Origin: Deltaproteobacteria bacterium GWC2_65_14
GTDB lineage: Bacteria > Desulfobacterota > Deferrimicrobia > Deferrimicrobiales > Deferrimicrobiaceae
Reading direction: 5' to 3'
Assembly (NCBI GenBank): GCA_001797615.1
Contig: MGPV01000002.1
Coordinates: 1-34,033, forward strand
Length of the DNA: 34,033 nt
The notes below the pieces were generated by a model. That model was not told the origin of the DNA and did not search any database. It saw only the letters and a list, made by a program, of their open reading frames with translations. Position numbers and translations under genes: made by a program. Shown here piece by piece: positions 8,085 to 19,409 of the stretch. Numbering within the stretch: position 1 is the stretch's first letter; every line of letters starts with the position of its first letter.

Positions 8085-9404
8085 TTACAGGCTGTTTTCT
8101 ATCCGGATCATCCGCGTCCGGTCGAGGACGACGGGGAGCCGGTCGGTTTCCTCGAGGGCCGCGCGGACGTCCCGCTCCTTCGCGTGGTGCGTCTGGATGA
8201 AGATCGGCACCGCGCTCTCCGCCTTGCGACCCTTCTGGATCACCGACGAAATGCTGATCGAGTGCGCGCCGAGGACCCCGGCGATCCTGGAAAGCACCCC
8301 CGGCTTGTCGAGCACCTGGAACCGCAGGTAGTACTCGGACTTCACGTCGGAGAAGGGAAAGACCGGGGTCTTGCCCCCATTCCCCGGGTGATGGAAGCCG
8401 CTGGGCGGGATCCGCCCCCTGGCTCCCCTGCGGAGATCCCGGGCGATCTCGATGATGTCGCTCACCACCGCGGAAGCGGTCGGAAGCTGCCCCGCGCCCG
8501 GGCCGTAGTAGAGGGTCGAACCGACGAAGTCCCCCTTCACGTAGATCGCATTGAAGGCTCCCCCCACGGTGGCGAGGAGGTGCCCCTCGGGGATCATCGT
8601 CGGGTGGACGTGGACCTCCACGCCGGACTCCTTCTGCTTCGCGGTCGCCAGCAGCTTGATCACGTACCCGAACTCCCGCGCGAACGCGATGTCCTGGGCG
8701 GTGATGTCCCGGATCCCCTCCACGTAGATCTCCCGAAGCGGGACCGATCCCCCCGTTGCGAGCCAGACGAGGATCGCGAGCTTGTGGGCGGAGTCGATCC
8801 CGTCGACGTCGAACGACGGGTTCGCCTCGGCGAGCCCGATCCGCTGCGCCTCGGCGAGCACCTCCGCGAACTCCTTCCCCTCGCCCGTCATCCGGCTCAA
8901 TATGTAGTTGCAGGTCCCGTTGATGATCCCGTGGAACTCCAGGATCCGGTTCGCCGCGAGCCCTTCCCGCATCGCCCGGATGATGGGAATTCCGCCGCCC
9001 ACGCTCGCCTCGAATCCGATATCCACGCCGGCGGCGGTGACCGCCCGGCTGATCTCCGCCCCGTGCTCGGCCATCAGCGCCTTGTTCGCCGTCACGACCG
9101 ACTTGCCGTTCCGGACCGCCTCCAGGAGGTATTCCCGGGCGTCGCCGGTCCCGCCGATCAGCTCCACGAAGATCTGGACGGCGGGATCCCGTGCCACCTG
9201 GAGGCCGTCCCGGATCAGCGTCCCCTCCGGCAGCTTCACCCCGCGGTCGCGGTCGAGATCGAGGTCGGCGACGCGCACCAGCCGGATCGGCACCCCCACC
9301 CGCTGCCGCAGCAGGCCGGCGTTCTCCAGCAGCAGCTTTGCCGTGCCGGAGCCGACCGTCCCGAACCCGACGATCCCGACCCCGATCTCCGCGGCCAGGG
9401 TCAT
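8085..9404 (-). CDS. hom: Homoserine dehydrogenase with C-terminal ACT domain
   Basis: This 439-residue protein shows an NAD(P)-binding GFGTVGSG at 13-20, TANKALMA at 105-112, the catalytic-domain segment INGTCNYIL at 161-169 and [14 protein letters not shown] around 199-212, and an ACT domain from about 357 to 432. It reduces aspartate semialdehyde to homoserine; the ACT domain suggests allosteric feedback, usually by threonine. Its ATG overlaps the aminotransferase stop (ATGA) and thrC follows within 13 bases. It is a stand-alone enzyme, not fused to aspartokinase; no aspartokinase gene is in the window. Confidence 0.97.
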   Translation of the reverse strand: MTLAAEIGVGIVGFGTVGSGTAKLLLENAGLLRQRVGVPIRLVRVADLDLDRDRGVKLPEGTLIRDGLQVARDPAVQIFVELIGGTGDAREYLLEAVRNGKSVVTANKALMAEHGAEISRAVTAAGVDIGFEASVGGGIPIIRAMREGLAANRILEFHGIINGTCNYILSRMTGEGKEFAEVLAEAQRIGLAEANPSFDVDGIDSAHKLAILVWLATGGSVPLREIYVEGIRDITAQDIAFAREFGYVIKLLATAKQKESGVEVHVHPTMIPEGHLLATVGGAFNAIYVKGDFVGSTLYYGPGAGQLPTASAVVSDIIEIARDLRRGARGRIPPSGFHHPGNGGKTPVFPFSDVKSEYYLRFQVLDKPGVLSRIAGVLGAHSISISSVIQKGRKAESAVPIFIQTHHAKERDVRAALEETDRLPVVLDRTRMIRIENSL

Positions 9405-10597
9405 CGCGCCCCGCCCTTCACCGGCGCCTGGAGCACCGCCCTCGCTCCCCGGATCGCCTGGCGGATCCTGTGCTCGTTCTCGACCAGGGCGAACCGGACG
9501 AACCCCTCCCCGTGCTCCCCGAATCCTAATCCCGGGGATACGGCCACCTTCCCCTTGGTCAGCAGCAGCTTGGAGAACTCGACCGACCCCATTGCCCGGA
9601 ACGGTTCCGGGACCGGCGCCCACACGAACATCGTCCCCTTCGGTTTCGGAAACTCCCACCCGATGCGGGCGAACCCGTCCACGAGGCAGTCCCGCCGCTT
9701 CCGGTACACCTCGACGGCCTCGTCGACGACCCGGTAGGGGCCGTTCAGCGCCACGGTGGCGGCGATCTGGATCGCCTGGAACATCCCGTAGTCGAGATAC
9801 GACTTGATCCGGGTGAGCGCTCCGACCATCCGCTTGTTTCCGACCACGAACCCGACCCTCCATCCGGGCATCGAGTATCCCTTCGACATCGAGTAGAGCT
9901 CCACCGCGACATCCTTGGCGCCCGGAACCTGCAGGATGGAAGGCGCCTTGTACCCGTCGAACACGAGGTCCGCGTAGGCGAGGTCGTGGATGATCAGGAT
10001 CTCGTGCTCCTTCGCGAAGGCGACCACCCGCTTGAAGAAATCGAGGTCGACCACCTCGGTGGTCGGGTTGTGCGGATAGGAGATAATCATCACCTTGGGC
10101 TTCGGCCACAGCGTCTTCATCGCCCTGCGGGCCCTGTCGAGGAAATCCCCCTCCCCGCTGGTGAGCGAGATCGAGCGGACGTCGGCGTTCGAAATCACCA
10201 CCGAGTAGGCATGGATCGGGTAGGTGGGGTTCGGGACCAGCGCGATGTCCCCCGGACCCATGATCGCCAGGACCAGGTGCGACAGCCCCTCCTTGGCCCC
10301 GATGGTGGCGATCGCCTCGGTGTCGGGGTCGAGCTCCACGTCGAATCTCCGTTTGTACCAGTTGCAGATGGCGAGCCGAAGCTTCGGGATCCCCCGCGAG
10401 GCGGAATACCGGTGGTTCCGGGGGTTCTTCGCGGCCTCGACCAGCTTCTCGACGATATGCTTCGGGGTGGGCAGGTCAGGGTTCCCCATCCCGAGGTCGA
10501 TGATGTCCTCCCCCCCCTTGCGGAGCTTCGCCTTCAGGTCGGTGACGACGGCCAGAACGTACGGGGGAAGCCGTTTGATGCGTGGGAATTCTTCCAT
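9401..10597 (-). CDS. alaC: Class I/II PLP-dependent aminotransferase (AlaC-like)
   Basis: A complete 398-residue fold-type I aminotransferase. Asn177 (SYPHNPTT), Asp205, Tyr208, the PLP lysine at 239 in [15 protein letters not shown] and Arg247 are all in place. The overall pattern ([10 protein letters not shown] near the N-terminus) is that of the AlaC/YfdZ and LL-diaminopimelate aminotransferase-like group rather than classic AspC. It could make alanine from pyruvate or serve another amino donor pair; in this setting, directly ahead of hom, a role in supplying aspartate-family amino acids is possible. GAGAGG lies a few bases before the ATG at 10597, and a 51-base gap with a small inverted repeat separates it from recG. 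Confidence 0.93.
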   Translation of the reverse strand: MEEFPRIKRLPPYVLAVVTDLKAKLRKGGEDIIDLGMGNPDLPTPKHIVEKLVEAAKNPRNHRYSASRGIPKLRLAICNWYKRRFDVELDPDTEAIATIGAKEGLSHLVLAIMGPGDIALVPNPTYPIHAYSVVISNADVRSISLTSGEGDFLDRARRAMKTLWPKPKVMIISYPHNPTTEVVDLDFFKRVVAFAKEHEILIIHDLAYADLVFDGYKAPSILQVPGAKDVAVELYSMSKGYSMPGWRVGFVVGNKRMVGALTRIKSYLDYGMFQAIQIAATVALNGPYRVVDEAVEVYRKRRDCLVDGFARIGWEFPKPKGTMFVWAPVPEPFRAMGSVEFSKLLLTKGKVAVSPGLGFGEHGEGFVRFALVENEHRIRQAIRGARAVLQAPVKGGAR

Positions 10598-10613
10598 GCC
10601 CTCTCTCCTGAAA

Positions 10614-10632
10614 AGGATAAAAAAGATATCCT
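10614..10632 (-). other. Short A+T-rich inverted repeat between recG and alaC
   Basis: AGGATA and TATCCT form a 6-base inverted repeat around a 7-base spacer (TCTTTTT on the minus strand). It lies in the 51-base gap ahead of the alaC-hom-thrC unit and stands out from the G+C-rich surroundings. The stem is too weak to call a terminator; an operator or a weak processing hairpin is possible. Confidence 0.3.
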
Positions 10633-10648
10633 AATGAATCCCGGGGAG

Positions 10649-12736
10649 TTAGTCAATTTCTGCCCCCCGGGAAAGATCCCTCGCCCGGATCCAGCTTCCG
10701 AGCGGCGCATGCTCCGGCAGGAGGAGGCCGGGGTCCCTTTCCATCAGGAGGGAGGCGATCTCCCGTGCCCGGGAGAGGATCCCGGCGTCCCGGACGATGT
10801 CGGAAAAGACCAGGTCGGGGATTCCGGACTGCCGGATCCCCGCGAAGTCGCCCGGGCCCCGGATCCGCAGGTCCTCCTCGGCGATGACGAAGCCGTTCGT
10901 GGTCTTCTCCATGACCGACAGCCGCTCGACGGCCTCTTCCCCTCCGCCTCCCCCCAGGACCAGGAGGCAGATCGACGCGCGCTTTCCCCTTCCGACCCTT
11001 CCGCGGAGCTGGTGGAGCTGGGAGAGGCCGAAGCGCTCGGCATGCTCGATCATCATCACGGTCGCCTCGGGAATGTCCACCCCCACCTCCACCACGGTGG
11101 TGCACACCAGGATCCGGATCTCCCCAGACTGGAAGCGCCGCATGACCGCTTCCTTCTCCTCCCCTTTCATCCGGCCGTGCAGCAGTCCGACTCCGATGTC
11201 CGGGAACAACTCCCGGACCCGCTCGGAGGTCTTCTTCGCGTCCCGCAGGGAGATCTTCTCCGATTCCTCGACGAGCGGAAGGACGACGTAGGCGCGGCCG
11301 CCCTCCTCAAGCTCCCGGCGGACGGTCTCCCAGCACTGGGCCCGCTCCCCTTCCCGCACGATCCGGGTCCGGACCGGGGTTCTCCCGGGAGGCATCTCGT
11401 CGAGCACGGAGACGTCGAGGTCCCCGTAGAGCGTCATCGCGAGGGTCCGGGGGATCGGCGTGGCGGTCATCACCAGAAGGTGCGGCGCCATCCTTCCCTT
11501 CCCCCGCAGGGCGGCCCGCTGGTGAACGCCGAACCGGTGCTGCTCGTCCACGATCCCCAGCGCCATCTCCCGGAACTCGACCCCCTCCTGGATGATCGCG
11601 TGGGTCCCGATCACGATGTCGGCCTTTCCGTCCCGGATCTCCTTCCGGATCTTCTCCTTCTCACGGGCCGGAAGGGAGGCCGTCAGGAGGACCACCCGCG
11701 CTCCGAGTCCGCGCGAAAGGTCGAGGAACCTCCGGTGATGCTGCTCGGAGAGGATCTCGGTCGGAGCCATCAGGGCCGACTGCGCCCCCTTCCTCCAGGC
11801 CACCATCGAGGCGATCCAGGCGACGATCGTCTTGCCGCTCCCCACGTCTCCCTGGAGGAGCCGGTGCATCGGGTGCGACCGGGACATGTCCCGAAGGATC
11901 TCGTTCACCACGCGCCGCTGGGCCCCCGTCAGCTCGAAGGGGAGCCGCCGCTTGATCTCCCCGACGATCTCCCGGTCCCAGGGCAGCGGGGTCGCCGCCT
12001 CCTGCGTCACGCCGGCGCGGCGGCGGACGAGGGTCCACTGGATATGGAAGAGCTCCCCGAACACGAGCCGCTGCTGCGCCGGGGAGGACCATGAGAGGAG
12101 GGTCGAGGCCTCCGCGTCCGCCGGGGGGAAATGGAGGGTCGAGAGGGAATCGCCGAGCGGCGGAACTCCCGCCATCTCCAGGATCCAGGCCGGGAAGACC
12201 TCCCGCTCCGACGAGGCGAACCGGCTCACTACCTCCCACTGGATCCGCCGGACCGTCTTCGCCGGGACCCCCTCCACCTCGGGGTACACCGGGACGATCC
12301 TCCCGAGATGGACCGGGTCGTCCTCGGCCGACTCCGCGAGGATCTCGGGATGGTGCATCTCGGGCTGGAACCGGAAGATCCGCACCGTCCCGCACAGGGT
12401 GACGGTCCGGCCGGCCTGGAACCGCTCCTTCAGGGAGGGGTGGATCCGAAACCATTTCGCGGTGATCCGCCCGGTGCCGTCCGAGAGGACCACTTCGAAG
12501 GTGCGGGCCCTGCCGGACATCCGGAACCCCTCCCGAACCGCGAGGATGGAACCGCGCACCGGAACGGTCGTCCCCGGGACCAGCTCCCGCATCGGGACCA
12601 CCGTGCGCCGGTCCTCGTATCCCCTCGGGAAGAAGTAGAGGGCATCCTGCGGAGTGCGGATCCCCCGCGAGGCCAGTCTTTCGGCGAGCCTGGGCCCCAC
12701 CCCCTTGACGAACTGGATGGAGAGAGGCTCCGTCAC
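10649..12736 (-). CDS. recG: ATP-dependent DNA helicase RecG
   Basis: The 695-residue protein is the usual RecG length. It has an N-terminal helix-hairpin-helix/wedge region ([13 protein letters not shown] near 9-21, OB fold about 50-150), Walker A GDVGSGKT at 296-303, motif II DEQH, motif [11 protein letters not shown], and the C-terminal motifs [13 protein letters not shown] and QLRGRVGRG. RecG remodels stalled replication forks and branch-migrates Holliday junctions. The start is a GTG at 12736 that overlaps the carB stop (GTGA), so recG is translationally coupled to the pyrimidine operon. No feature is missing. Confidence 0.97.
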   Translation of the reverse strand: MTEPLSIQFVKGVGPRLAERLASRGIRTPQDALYFFPRGYEDRRTVVPMRELVPGTTVPVRGSILAVREGFRMSGRARTFEVVLSDGTGRITAKWFRIHPSLKERFQAGRTVTLCGTVRIFRFQPEMHHPEILAESAEDDPVHLGRIVPVYPEVEGVPAKTVRRIQWEVVSRFASSEREVFPAWILEMAGVPPLGDSLSTLHFPPADAEASTLLSWSSPAQQRLVFGELFHIQWTLVRRRAGVTQEAATPLPWDREIVGEIKRRLPFELTGAQRRVVNEILRDMSRSHPMHRLLQGDVGSGKTIVAWIASMVAWRKGAQSALMAPTEILSEQHHRRFLDLSRGLGARVVLLTASLPAREKEKIRKEIRDGKADIVIGTHAIIQEGVEFREMALGIVDEQHRFGVHQRAALRGKGRMAPHLLVMTATPIPRTLAMTLYGDLDVSVLDEMPPGRTPVRTRIVREGERAQCWETVRRELEEGGRAYVVLPLVEESEKISLRDAKKTSERVRELFPDIGVGLLHGRMKGEEKEAVMRRFQSGEIRILVCTTVVEVGVDIPEATVMMIEHAERFGLSQLHQLRGRVGRGKRASICLLVLGGGGGEEAVERLSVMEKTTNGFVIAEEDLRIRGPGDFAGIRQSGIPDLVFSDIVRDAGILSRAREIASLLMERDPGLLLPEHAPLGSWIRARDLSRGAEID

Positions 12737-15700
12737 CTTGCCGTCCCGTGGTACTCCTGAAGGCTGCGGACGGTCATCTCCTCGGAGATCAGGTGGGAGA
12801 TCGCGTGGGCCGCCGCTTTCGCCGCGGCCAGGGTGGTGAAATAGGGGATGTTGTAGACGAGCGCCGCCCGCCGGATATAGTAGGAGTCGGCCTTGGACTG
12901 GGCGCCCAGCGGCGTGTTGATGACGATGGCGATCTCGCCGTTCTTGATCCGGTCGGCGACGTGGGGCCGCCCCTCCGTGACCTTAAGCACCGTCTCCGCC
13001 GGGATTCCGCGGGCGTTGAGGAACGCCGCCGTGCCGGAGGTCGCCAGGATCCCGAAGCCGGATTCGTGGAGGATCCTCACGGCTCCCAGGATCCCCTCCT
13101 TGTCCGCGTCGCGCACGCTGAGGAAGACCTTTCCCTCCTTCGGGAGCATCGTCCCGGCGGCGATCTGGGCCTTGGCGAAGGCCCGCCCGAACTTGACGTC
13201 GATCCCCATCACCTCCCCGGTGGACTTCATCTCGGGCCCCAGCAGGGTGTCCACGTCGGGCAGCTTGATGAAGGGGAAGACCGCCTCCTTCACGCTGAAA
13301 TATGGAGGGGTGATGTCCTCTGTAAACCCTAGATCGGCCAGCTTCTTCCCGACCATCACCTTCGCGGCCAGCTTCGCGAGAGGGACTCCGATCGCCTTGC
13401 TCACGAAGGGGACGGTGCGGGAGGCGCGCGGATTCACCTCCAGGATGTAGATCTCCCCCTTCTGGATCGCGAACTGGACGTTCATCAGCCCCACCACGCC
13501 GAGCTCCCGCGCGAGCGCCTTCGCCTGCCGTCCGATCTCCCGGACCGTCTCCGGGGGTATCGAGTGCGGCGGGAGGGAGCAGGCGGAGTCGCCGGAGTGG
13601 ACACCCGCCTCCTCGATATGCTCCATCACCCCCCCGATCACCACCGTCTCCCCGTCCGAGATCGCGTCGACGTCGATCTCGATCGCGTCCTCGAGGAACC
13701 GGTCGATCAGCACCGGCTTTTCCTCGGACGCCTCGACCGCATGCTCGAGGTACCGCCGAAGGTCCCCCTCTTCGTGGACGATCTCCATCGCCCGGCCGCC
13801 CAGGACATAGGAGGGCCGGATCAGGACCGGGTAGCCGATCCGGTTCGCGATCCGGACCGCCTCCTCGGCCGACCGGGCGATCCCGCTCGGCGGCTGCTTC
13901 AGGCGGAGCAGGTCGAGCAGCTCCTTGAACCGCTCCCGGTCCTCGGCCCGGTCGATGCTGTCGGGAGAGGTCCCCAGGATCCGGATCCCCTCCCGCTCGA
14001 GGGGGACCGCGAGCTTCAGGGGAGTCTGCCCCCCGAACTGGACGATGATCCCCTCGGGCTTCTCCACCTCGAGGATCGACAGCACGTCCTCCTTCGTGAG
14101 CGGCTCGAAGTAGAGACGGTCCGAGGTATCGTAGTCTGTCGAGACGGTCTCCGGGTTGCAGTTCACCATGATCGCCTCGTACCCCTCCTCCCGGAGGGCG
14201 AAGACGCCGTGGACGCAGCAGTAGTCGAACTCGATTCCCTGCCCGATCCGGTTCGGCCCCCCTCCCAGGATCACCACCTTCCTCTTCGGGGAGCGGACCG
14301 CCTCGTTCTCCTCGTCGTAGGAGGAGTAGAAATAGGGGGTGTAGGCCTCGAATTCGGCCCCGCAGGTGTCGACCCGCTTGTATCCCGGACGGATTCCGGC
14401 GCGCAGTCGCGTCCGGCGCACCTCGTCCTCGGTGGAGCCGAACAGCCGGGCGAGCCTGCGGTCGGAAAACCCGTTCCCCTTGGCCTCCCGGAGGAACTCC
14501 GCGGCCCCTTCCGGGATCGGGCCGCCGGAAGCGATCGCCCGGAACGCCTCCCCGCGGCCGGCAAGCTCCCCCTCGGCGGCGATGATCCTCCGGATCCCCT
14601 CGAGAAACCAGGGGTCGATCCCGGTCAGCCGCTGGATCTCGTCGATCCTCCATCCGTCCCGGAAGGCCTCGCCGATGTAGAGGAGGCGCTTCGAGTTGGG
14701 GCGGCGGAGCATTTCCTCGATCTGCTTTCGTTTCGCCTCGGGCGTGGTTCCCTTTCCTCCCACCGGCTCGAACCCGTAGATCCCCGTTTCCAGGGAGCGG
14801 AGGGCCTTCTGCAGCGACTCCTGGAAGGTCCGGCCGATCGCCATCACCTCCCCCACCGACTTCATCTGGGTGCCGAGGATGTCCTTGGTCTGCGGGAACT
14901 TCTCGAAGGTGAACCGTGGGATCTTCGTCACCACGTAGTCGATCGTCGGCTCGAAGGAGACGGGGGTTACCCGGGTGATGTCGTTGGGGATCTCGTCCAG
15001 GGTGTACCCCACCGCGAGCTTGGCGGCGATCTTCGCGATCGGGAACCCGGTCGCCTTGGAAGCGAGGGCCGAGGAGCGCGACACCCGTGGGTTCATCTCG
15101 ATCACCACCATCTCTCCGGTCTCCGGATGGACCGCGAACTGGATATTGGACCCCCCCGTGTCGACCCCGATCTCCCGGATGATCCGGATGGCGGCGTTGC
15201 GCATCCGCTGGTACTCCTTGTCGGTCAGCGTCTGCGCCGGGGCCACGGTGATCGAGTCGCCCGTATGGACCCCCATCGGGTCGAGATTCTCGATCGAGCA
15301 GACGATCACGACGTTATCGTTCCGGTCCCGCATCACCTCGAGCTCGAACTCCTTCCAGCCGATGACCGACTGCTCGACGAGGACGGTCCGCTTCGGCGAA
15401 GCGTCCAGCGCCCACCGGATCCCCTCCTCGTATTCCTCCCGGTTGTAGGCAATCCCCGCACCGGTCCCGCCGAGGGTGAAGGAGGGGCGGAGGATCGCCG
15501 GGTATCCGATCTCCGGGATCACCTGGATCGCCTCCTCCAGGGAGCGGATGTAGCCGGACCGGGGGACTTTCAGGTCGACGTTCTCCATCGCCTTGCGGAA
15601 CAGGTCCCGGTCCTCGGCCTTCTGGATGGCGTCGAAACTCGCCCCGATCAGCTCCACCCCGAACGTTTCGAGGACCCCCATCTCGTGCAGGGAGACGGCG

Positions 15701-15993
15701 ATGTTCAGACCCGTCTGCCCGCCGATCGTGGGAAGGAGGGCGTCGGGGCGCTCCCGCTCGATGATCTTCGCGACGATCTCCGGGGTGATCGGCTCGATGT
15801 AGGTCCGGTCGGCGAAATCGGTGTCGGTCATGATGGTCGCCGGGTTGCTGTTCACCAGGACGATCTCGTACCCCTCCTCCCGGAGCGCCTTGCAGGCCTG
15901 GGTGCCCGAGTAGTCGAACTCGCAGGCCTGCCCGATGATGATGGGGCCGGAGCCGATCAGCAGGATCTTCCGGATGTCGGTGCGCTTCGGCAC
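12733..15993 (-). CDS. carB: Carbamoyl-phosphate synthase large subunit
   Basis: A full-length 1086-residue CarB with two homologous ATP-grasp halves. The N-terminal half opens with [20 protein letters not shown], the second with [20 protein letters not shown] near 570, and a methylglyoxal-synthase-like allosteric domain ends the protein. It makes carbamoyl phosphate from bicarbonate, ammonia from CarA and two ATP, for pyrimidines and arginine. The start is a GTG at 15993 with GGAGGTGA seven bases upstream. It lies 46 bases after carA; the gap holds only the ribosome binding site and a short A+T-rich patch. Regulation is expected through the pyr leader upstream of pyrR. Confidence 0.98.
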   Translation of the reverse strand: MPKRTDIRKILLIGSGPIIIGQACEFDYSGTQACKALREEGYEIVLVNSNPATIMTDTDFADRTYIEPITPEIVAKIIERERPDALLPTIGGQTGLNIAVSLHEMGVLETFGVELIGASFDAIQKAEDRDLFRKAMENVDLKVPRSGYIRSLEEAIQVIPEIGYPAILRPSFTLGGTGAGIAYNREEYEEGIRWALDASPKRTVLVEQSVIGWKEFELEVMRDRNDNVVIVCSIENLDPMGVHTGDSITVAPAQTLTDKEYQRMRNAAIRIIREIGVDTGGSNIQFAVHPETGEMVVIEMNPRVSRSSALASKATGFPIAKIAAKLAVGYTLDEIPNDITRVTPVSFEPTIDYVVTKIPRFTFEKFPQTKDILGTQMKSVGEVMAIGRTFQESLQKALRSLETGIYGFEPVGGKGTTPEAKRKQIEEMLRRPNSKRLLYIGEAFRDGWRIDEIQRLTGIDPWFLEGIRRIIAAEGELAGRGEAFRAIASGGPIPEGAAEFLREAKGNGFSDRRLARLFGSTEDEVRRTRLRAGIRPGYKRVDTCGAEFEAYTPYFYSSYDEENEAVRSPKRKVVILGGGPNRIGQGIEFDYCCVHGVFALREEGYEAIMVNCNPETVSTDYDTSDRLYFEPLTKEDVLSILEVEKPEGIIVQFGGQTPLKLAVPLEREGIRILGTSPDSIDRAEDRERFKELLDLLRLKQPPSGIARSAEEAVRIANRIGYPVLIRPSYVLGGRAMEIVHEEGDLRRYLEHAVEASEEKPVLIDRFLEDAIEIDVDAISDGETVVIGGVMEHIEEAGVHSGDSACSLPPHSIPPETVREIGRQAKALARELGVVGLMNVQFAIQKGEIYILEVNPRASRTVPFVSKAIGVPLAKLAAKVMVGKKLADLGFTEDITPPYFSVKEAVFPFIKLPDVDTLLGPEMKSTGEVMGIDVKFGRAFAKAQIAAGTMLPKEGKVFLSVRDADKEGILGAVRILHESGFGILATSGTAAFLNARGIPAETVLKVTEGRPHVADRIKNGEIAIVINTPLGAQSKADSYYIRRAALVYNIPYFTTLAAAKAAAHAISHLISEEMTVRSLQEYHGTAR

Positions 15994-16039
15994 TCGTTCA
16001 CCTCCGCCTCTTCGAATCGGATATATCGAATCGACCGCC

Positions 16040-17188
16040 TCAGATCTCCTCCGAACCGGTCAGGTAGCGGTAGAAGCGTGTGAAGAGGTACCGGGAGTCG
16101 TGCGGCCCCGGGGAGGCCTCCGGGTGGTACTGCACCGAGAAGCAGCGCAGCGACGGAACGGCCAGCCCTTCCACCGTGCGGTCGTTCAGGTTGACATGGG
16201 TGACGCGCGCCTTCTCCCCCAGCGAGTCCGGGTCCACGGAAAAATTGTGGTTCTGGCTGGTGATCTCGACCTTCCGGGTCGAAAGGTCCATCACCGGCTG
16301 GTTCGCGCCGTGGTGCCCGAATTTCAGTTTGAAGGTCTTCCCCCCCAGCGCCAGCCCCATGATCTGGTGCCCCAGGCAGATCCCGAAGACCGGGACCTTC
16401 CCGAGCAGTTCCCGGACGGTCCGGACGGCATAGGGGACTCCTTCCGGATCGCCCGGCCCGTTGGAAAGGAAGACGCCGTCGGGCTTGCGCGCAAGGATCT
16501 CCGCGGCCGAGGTTTCGGCCGGAACGAGGGTTACCTCCATGCCATGGGTCACCAGCATCCGGAGGATGTTCTGCTTGATTCCGAAATCGAGCGCCACCAC
16601 CTTCGGAACCCTGCCGAATTTCCTGTGGTACTCGGCGGCCGGCAGGTAGCCCATCGCCAGGTCCCAGTCGCCGATCTCCCAGCGTACGACCCGGTCCGAG
16701 GTGACCTCCCGGACGAGGTCGCGCCCCACGATCGGGGGGAGGCCCCTCGCCTTCTCCACGAGCCGTTTCCCGTCCAGGTCGATCGAGGAGAGGACCCCCA
16801 TCTGGGACCCGCCGTCCCGCAAGCGCCGCGTGAGGGCCCGGGTGTCGATCCCGTCGATCCCGCAGATGTGATAGCGGCGCAGGTAGCCGTCGAGCGACTC
16901 CACATGACGCCAGTTGGAGGGGATCCGCCAGGCCTCCCGGACAATGAACCCCTCCACCCAGGGACGGGTGGATTCGACATCCTCCGGGTTGATCCCGGTG
17001 TTCCCGATCTCGGGATAGGTCATCGTCACCATCTGTCCCTTGTAGGAGGGATCGGTCAGCACCTCCTGGTACCCGGTCATCGCGGTGTGGAACACGACCT
17101 CCCCTCCCGTCTCCCCTTCGTATCCGAAGGCGGTTCCCCGAAACAGGGTCCCGTCGGCCAGGGCGAGGATCGCCCGCTTCTCAGACAT
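16040..17188 (-). CDS. carA: Carbamoyl-phosphate synthase small (glutaminase) subunit
   Basis: From the ATG at 17188 the protein has 382 residues. The N-terminal CarA domain begins [16 protein letters not shown], and the class I glutamine amidotransferase domain carries the triad Cys271 (GICLGHQ), His355 and Glu357 (QYHPE). It releases ammonia from glutamine for CarB. An ATG twelve bases upstream (17200) is in frame, but the internal one fits the family N-terminus better; both overlap the pyrC stop (by 8 or 20 bases). Neither has a strong ribosome binding site, which suggests coupling to pyrC translation. Confidence 0.97.
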   Translation of the reverse strand: MSEKRAILALADGTLFRGTAFGYEGETGGEVVFHTAMTGYQEVLTDPSYKGQMVTMTYPEIGNTGINPEDVESTRPWVEGFIVREAWRIPSNWRHVESLDGYLRRYHICGIDGIDTRALTRRLRDGGSQMGVLSSIDLDGKRLVEKARGLPPIVGRDLVREVTSDRVVRWEIGDWDLAMGYLPAAEYHRKFGRVPKVVALDFGIKQNILRMLVTHGMEVTLVPAETSAAEILARKPDGVFLSNGPGDPEGVPYAVRTVRELLGKVPVFGICLGHQIMGLALGGKTFKLKFGHHGANQPVMDLSTRKVEITSQNHNFSVDPDSLGEKARVTHVNLNDRTVEGLAVPSLRCFSVQYHPEASPGPHDSRYLFTRFYRYLTGSEEI

Positions 17189-18485
17189 CGGCGGGGACAT
17201 CCGGGAGAAGGGAGTGCGTCGCGCGCCCCGCCCGCAGGACGAGCGCGGCGCGTCCCCGCATCTTCCAGCCGAAAAAGGGGCTGTTGCGCGACTTCGAGCG
17301 GAGATCGGATTCCCGGAATTCCCACTCGGCGTCCGGGTCGATCAGCGTCACGTCGGCGTCCGCCCCCTTGCCGAGCGATCCCTTTCCGCGAAGGCCCAGG
17401 ATCCGGGCGGGCGAAGCGCTGAGCAGCTCGATCAGACGCGTGGGGGAGATCTTCCCGCCTCCCAGGAGCGCGAGCGAGAGGGGCAGCGCGGACTCGAGGC
17501 CGATGATCCCGTTCGCGGCGGCGACGAACTCGCACCGCTTGGAATAGTCGTCGTGCGGGGCATGGTCGGTGGCGATCGCGTCGATCGTCCCGTCCGCGAT
17601 CCCCTCGAGCACCGCCATCCGGTCCTCCTCGCCGCGCAGCGGCGGGCTCATCTTCGCGTTCGTGTTGTAGCCCTCGATCGCCGCGTCGGTCAACGTGAAG
17701 TAGTGGGGAGCGGTCTCGCCGGTCACCTGCAGCCCCGCCCTCTTCGCCATCCGCAGGAGGTCGACCCCCATCTTCGTGCTGATATGCTGGATATGGACCC
17801 TCCCCCCGGTCTGCCGCGCGAGCAGGATGTCCCTGGCGATCAGGATCTCTTCCGCCGCGGAAGGGATCCCCGGAATCCCGAGCCGGTAGGCGGTCCATCC
17901 CTCGTTCGCGGCTCCCCCGGCGGAGAGGTCCGGGTCCTCCGCATGCTCCATGAAGAGAAGGCCGAATCCCTTCGCATACTCCAGGATCCGCCGGACGACG
18001 AGGGGATTGCGCACCGGTTTTCCGTCGTCGGAAAAGGCGACGGCGCCGCCTTCCGCGAGTTCCGCGAAATCGCTCATTTCCTCCCCGCGCATCCCCAGGG
18101 TGGCCGCCGCGACCGGAAAGACGTTGGCCAGGCCTTCCCGGCCCGCCTTCTCCAGGATGTACCGGGTCACCTCCAGGTGGTCGTTGACGGGGCTGGTGTT
18201 CGCCATGCAGGCCACGGAGGTGAATCCGCCGAAGGCGGCCGCCGCGGTCCCCGACCGGATATCCTCCTTCCATTCGAACCCCGGGTCCCGCAGGTGAACG
18301 TGCATGTCGATCAGTCCGGGAACCACCCACATCCCCGACGCATCGATCACCTTCCCGTCGAATCCGCGAGGGGCCCCGTCCCCCGGCAGCAGATCCCGGA
18401 TCTTTCCCTTCTCGATCACCAGCGCCGCCGATTCGTCCCGGCGGTTCGCCGGGTCGATCAGCCTTCCTCCCTTAATGAGCAGCAT
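17181..18485 (-). CDS. pyrC: Dihydroorotase (class I)
   Basis: The 434-residue protein starts at the ATG at 18485, five bases after GGGAGG and inside the last codons of pyrB (14-base overlap). Metal-binding and catalytic motifs are His62 and His64 (DMHVHLRDP), FSDDGKPV at 151-158, His181, IQHISTKMG and ATDHAPH. The enzyme cyclises carbamoyl aspartate to dihydroorotate. The aspartate in AFSDDG is the feature of the Aquifex/Bacillus-like class I form, where a carboxylated lysine is not used as metal bridge. In Aquifex this enzyme assembles with aspartate carbamoyltransferase; the overlapping pyrB-pyrC genes here are compatible with that. Confidence 0.96.
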   Translation of the reverse strand: MLLIKGGRLIDPANRRDESAALVIEKGKIRDLLPGDGAPRGFDGKVIDASGMWVVPGLIDMHVHLRDPGFEWKEDIRSGTAAAAFGGFTSVACMANTSPVNDHLEVTRYILEKAGREGLANVFPVAAATLGMRGEEMSDFAELAEGGAVAFSDDGKPVRNPLVVRRILEYAKGFGLLFMEHAEDPDLSAGGAANEGWTAYRLGIPGIPSAAEEILIARDILLARQTGGRVHIQHISTKMGVDLLRMAKRAGLQVTGETAPHYFTLTDAAIEGYNTNAKMSPPLRGEEDRMAVLEGIADGTIDAIATDHAPHDDYSKRCEFVAAANGIIGLESALPLSLALLGGGKISPTRLIELLSASPARILGLRGKGSLGKGADADVTLIDPDAEWEFRESDLRSKSRNSPFFGWKMRGRAALVLRAGRATHSLLPDVPADV

Positions 18486-19404
18486 CTTGTCCTCCCGCAA
18501 GGAGGTAGAGAAGGGCCATACGGACGGCAACCCCGGACTCCACCTGGTTCAGGACGATCGACTGGGCGCAGTCGGCCAGGTCGTCGGACAGTTCCACGCC
18601 GCGGTTGATCGGACCGGGGTGCATGATGACCGCATCCTCCTTCGCCAGCGAGAAGACTTCCCGGTTCAGGCCGAACCGGCGGGAGTATTCCCGCAGCGAC
18701 GGGAAGTAGGCCGACTTCTGCCTCTCGAGCTGGATCCGCAGCATCATCACGACGTCGGCGTCCTTCACCGCCTCCCGGAGGTCCCAGGTGACCCGGGCTC
18801 CCGTGCGCTCCATCTCCTTCGGCACCAGGGTGGGAGGGCCGCACAGCCGGATCTTCGCCCCCATCCTGCCCAGCGAATGCAGGTCGGAACGGACCACCCG
18901 GCTATGTAAAATATCCCCGATGATCGCGATGTTGAGTCCTTTGATCTTCTTTTTTACTTTCAATATCGTATAGAGGTCCAGGAGCCCCTGGGAGGGGTGC
19001 TCGTTCGTTCCGTCTCCCGCGTTCACCACCGAGCAGGAGACATGCCTGGAGAGGAAATGCGAGGCGCCGGAGGCGGGGTGCCGCATCACGAGGATGTTCG
19101 GCTTCATCGCGTCGATGTTCTTCGCCGTGTCCAGGAGCGACTCCCCCTTCGCAGCGCTGGAGGAGGAGAAGCTGAAGTTCACCACGTCCGCCGACAGCCG
19201 TTTCCCCGCGATCTCGAACGAGGTGCGGGTGCGGGTGCTCGCCTCGAAGAAGAGGTTCACCACGGTCTTCCCCCGGAGCGCCGGAACCTTCTTGATGTCG
19301 CGGGTGAGCACCTCCTCCATCGACTTCGCGGTATCGACCACGAACTGGATCTCCTCGGGGGAAAAGTCGGCCAGCCCCAGGACGTGCCTGCGTCTCCATT
19401 CCAT
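18472..19404 (-). CDS. pyrB: Aspartate carbamoyltransferase catalytic subunit
   Basis: This 310-residue protein carries the carbamoyl-phosphate loop ASTRTRTSFE at 55-64, HPSQGLLDLYT, and the aspartate-site segment HPGPINRGVE near the C-terminus. It condenses carbamoyl phosphate and aspartate, the first committed pyrimidine step. It lies five bases after pyrR and overlaps pyrC. No pyrI regulatory subunit gene is present, consistent with control at the RNA level through PyrR rather than by an allosteric regulatory chain. The ribosome binding site upstream of the ATG is weak. Confidence 0.97.
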   Translation of the reverse strand: MEWRRRHVLGLADFSPEEIQFVVDTAKSMEEVLTRDIKKVPALRGKTVVNLFFEASTRTRTSFEIAGKRLSADVVNFSFSSSSAAKGESLLDTAKNIDAMKPNILVMRHPASGASHFLSRHVSCSVVNAGDGTNEHPSQGLLDLYTILKVKKKIKGLNIAIIGDILHSRVVRSDLHSLGRMGAKIRLCGPPTLVPKEMERTGARVTWDLREAVKDADVVMMLRIQLERQKSAYFPSLREYSRRFGLNREVFSLAKEDAVIMHPGPINRGVELSDDLADCAQSIVLNQVESGVAVRMALLYLLAGGQDAAH

Positions 19405-19409
19405 CGGAT

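Noticed and set aside
15994-16039. A+T-rich patch between carA and carB as a promoter
   Set aside because: No properly spaced -35/-10 pair is visible, and the stretch is short and followed directly by the carB ribosome binding site.
13564-16083. 839-codon open frame on the plus strand
   Set aside because: It lies wholly antisense to carB, which has full family motifs. Its product is Pro-, Arg-, Asp- and Leu-rich without recognisable motifs, typical of a mirror frame in G+C-rich coding DNA.
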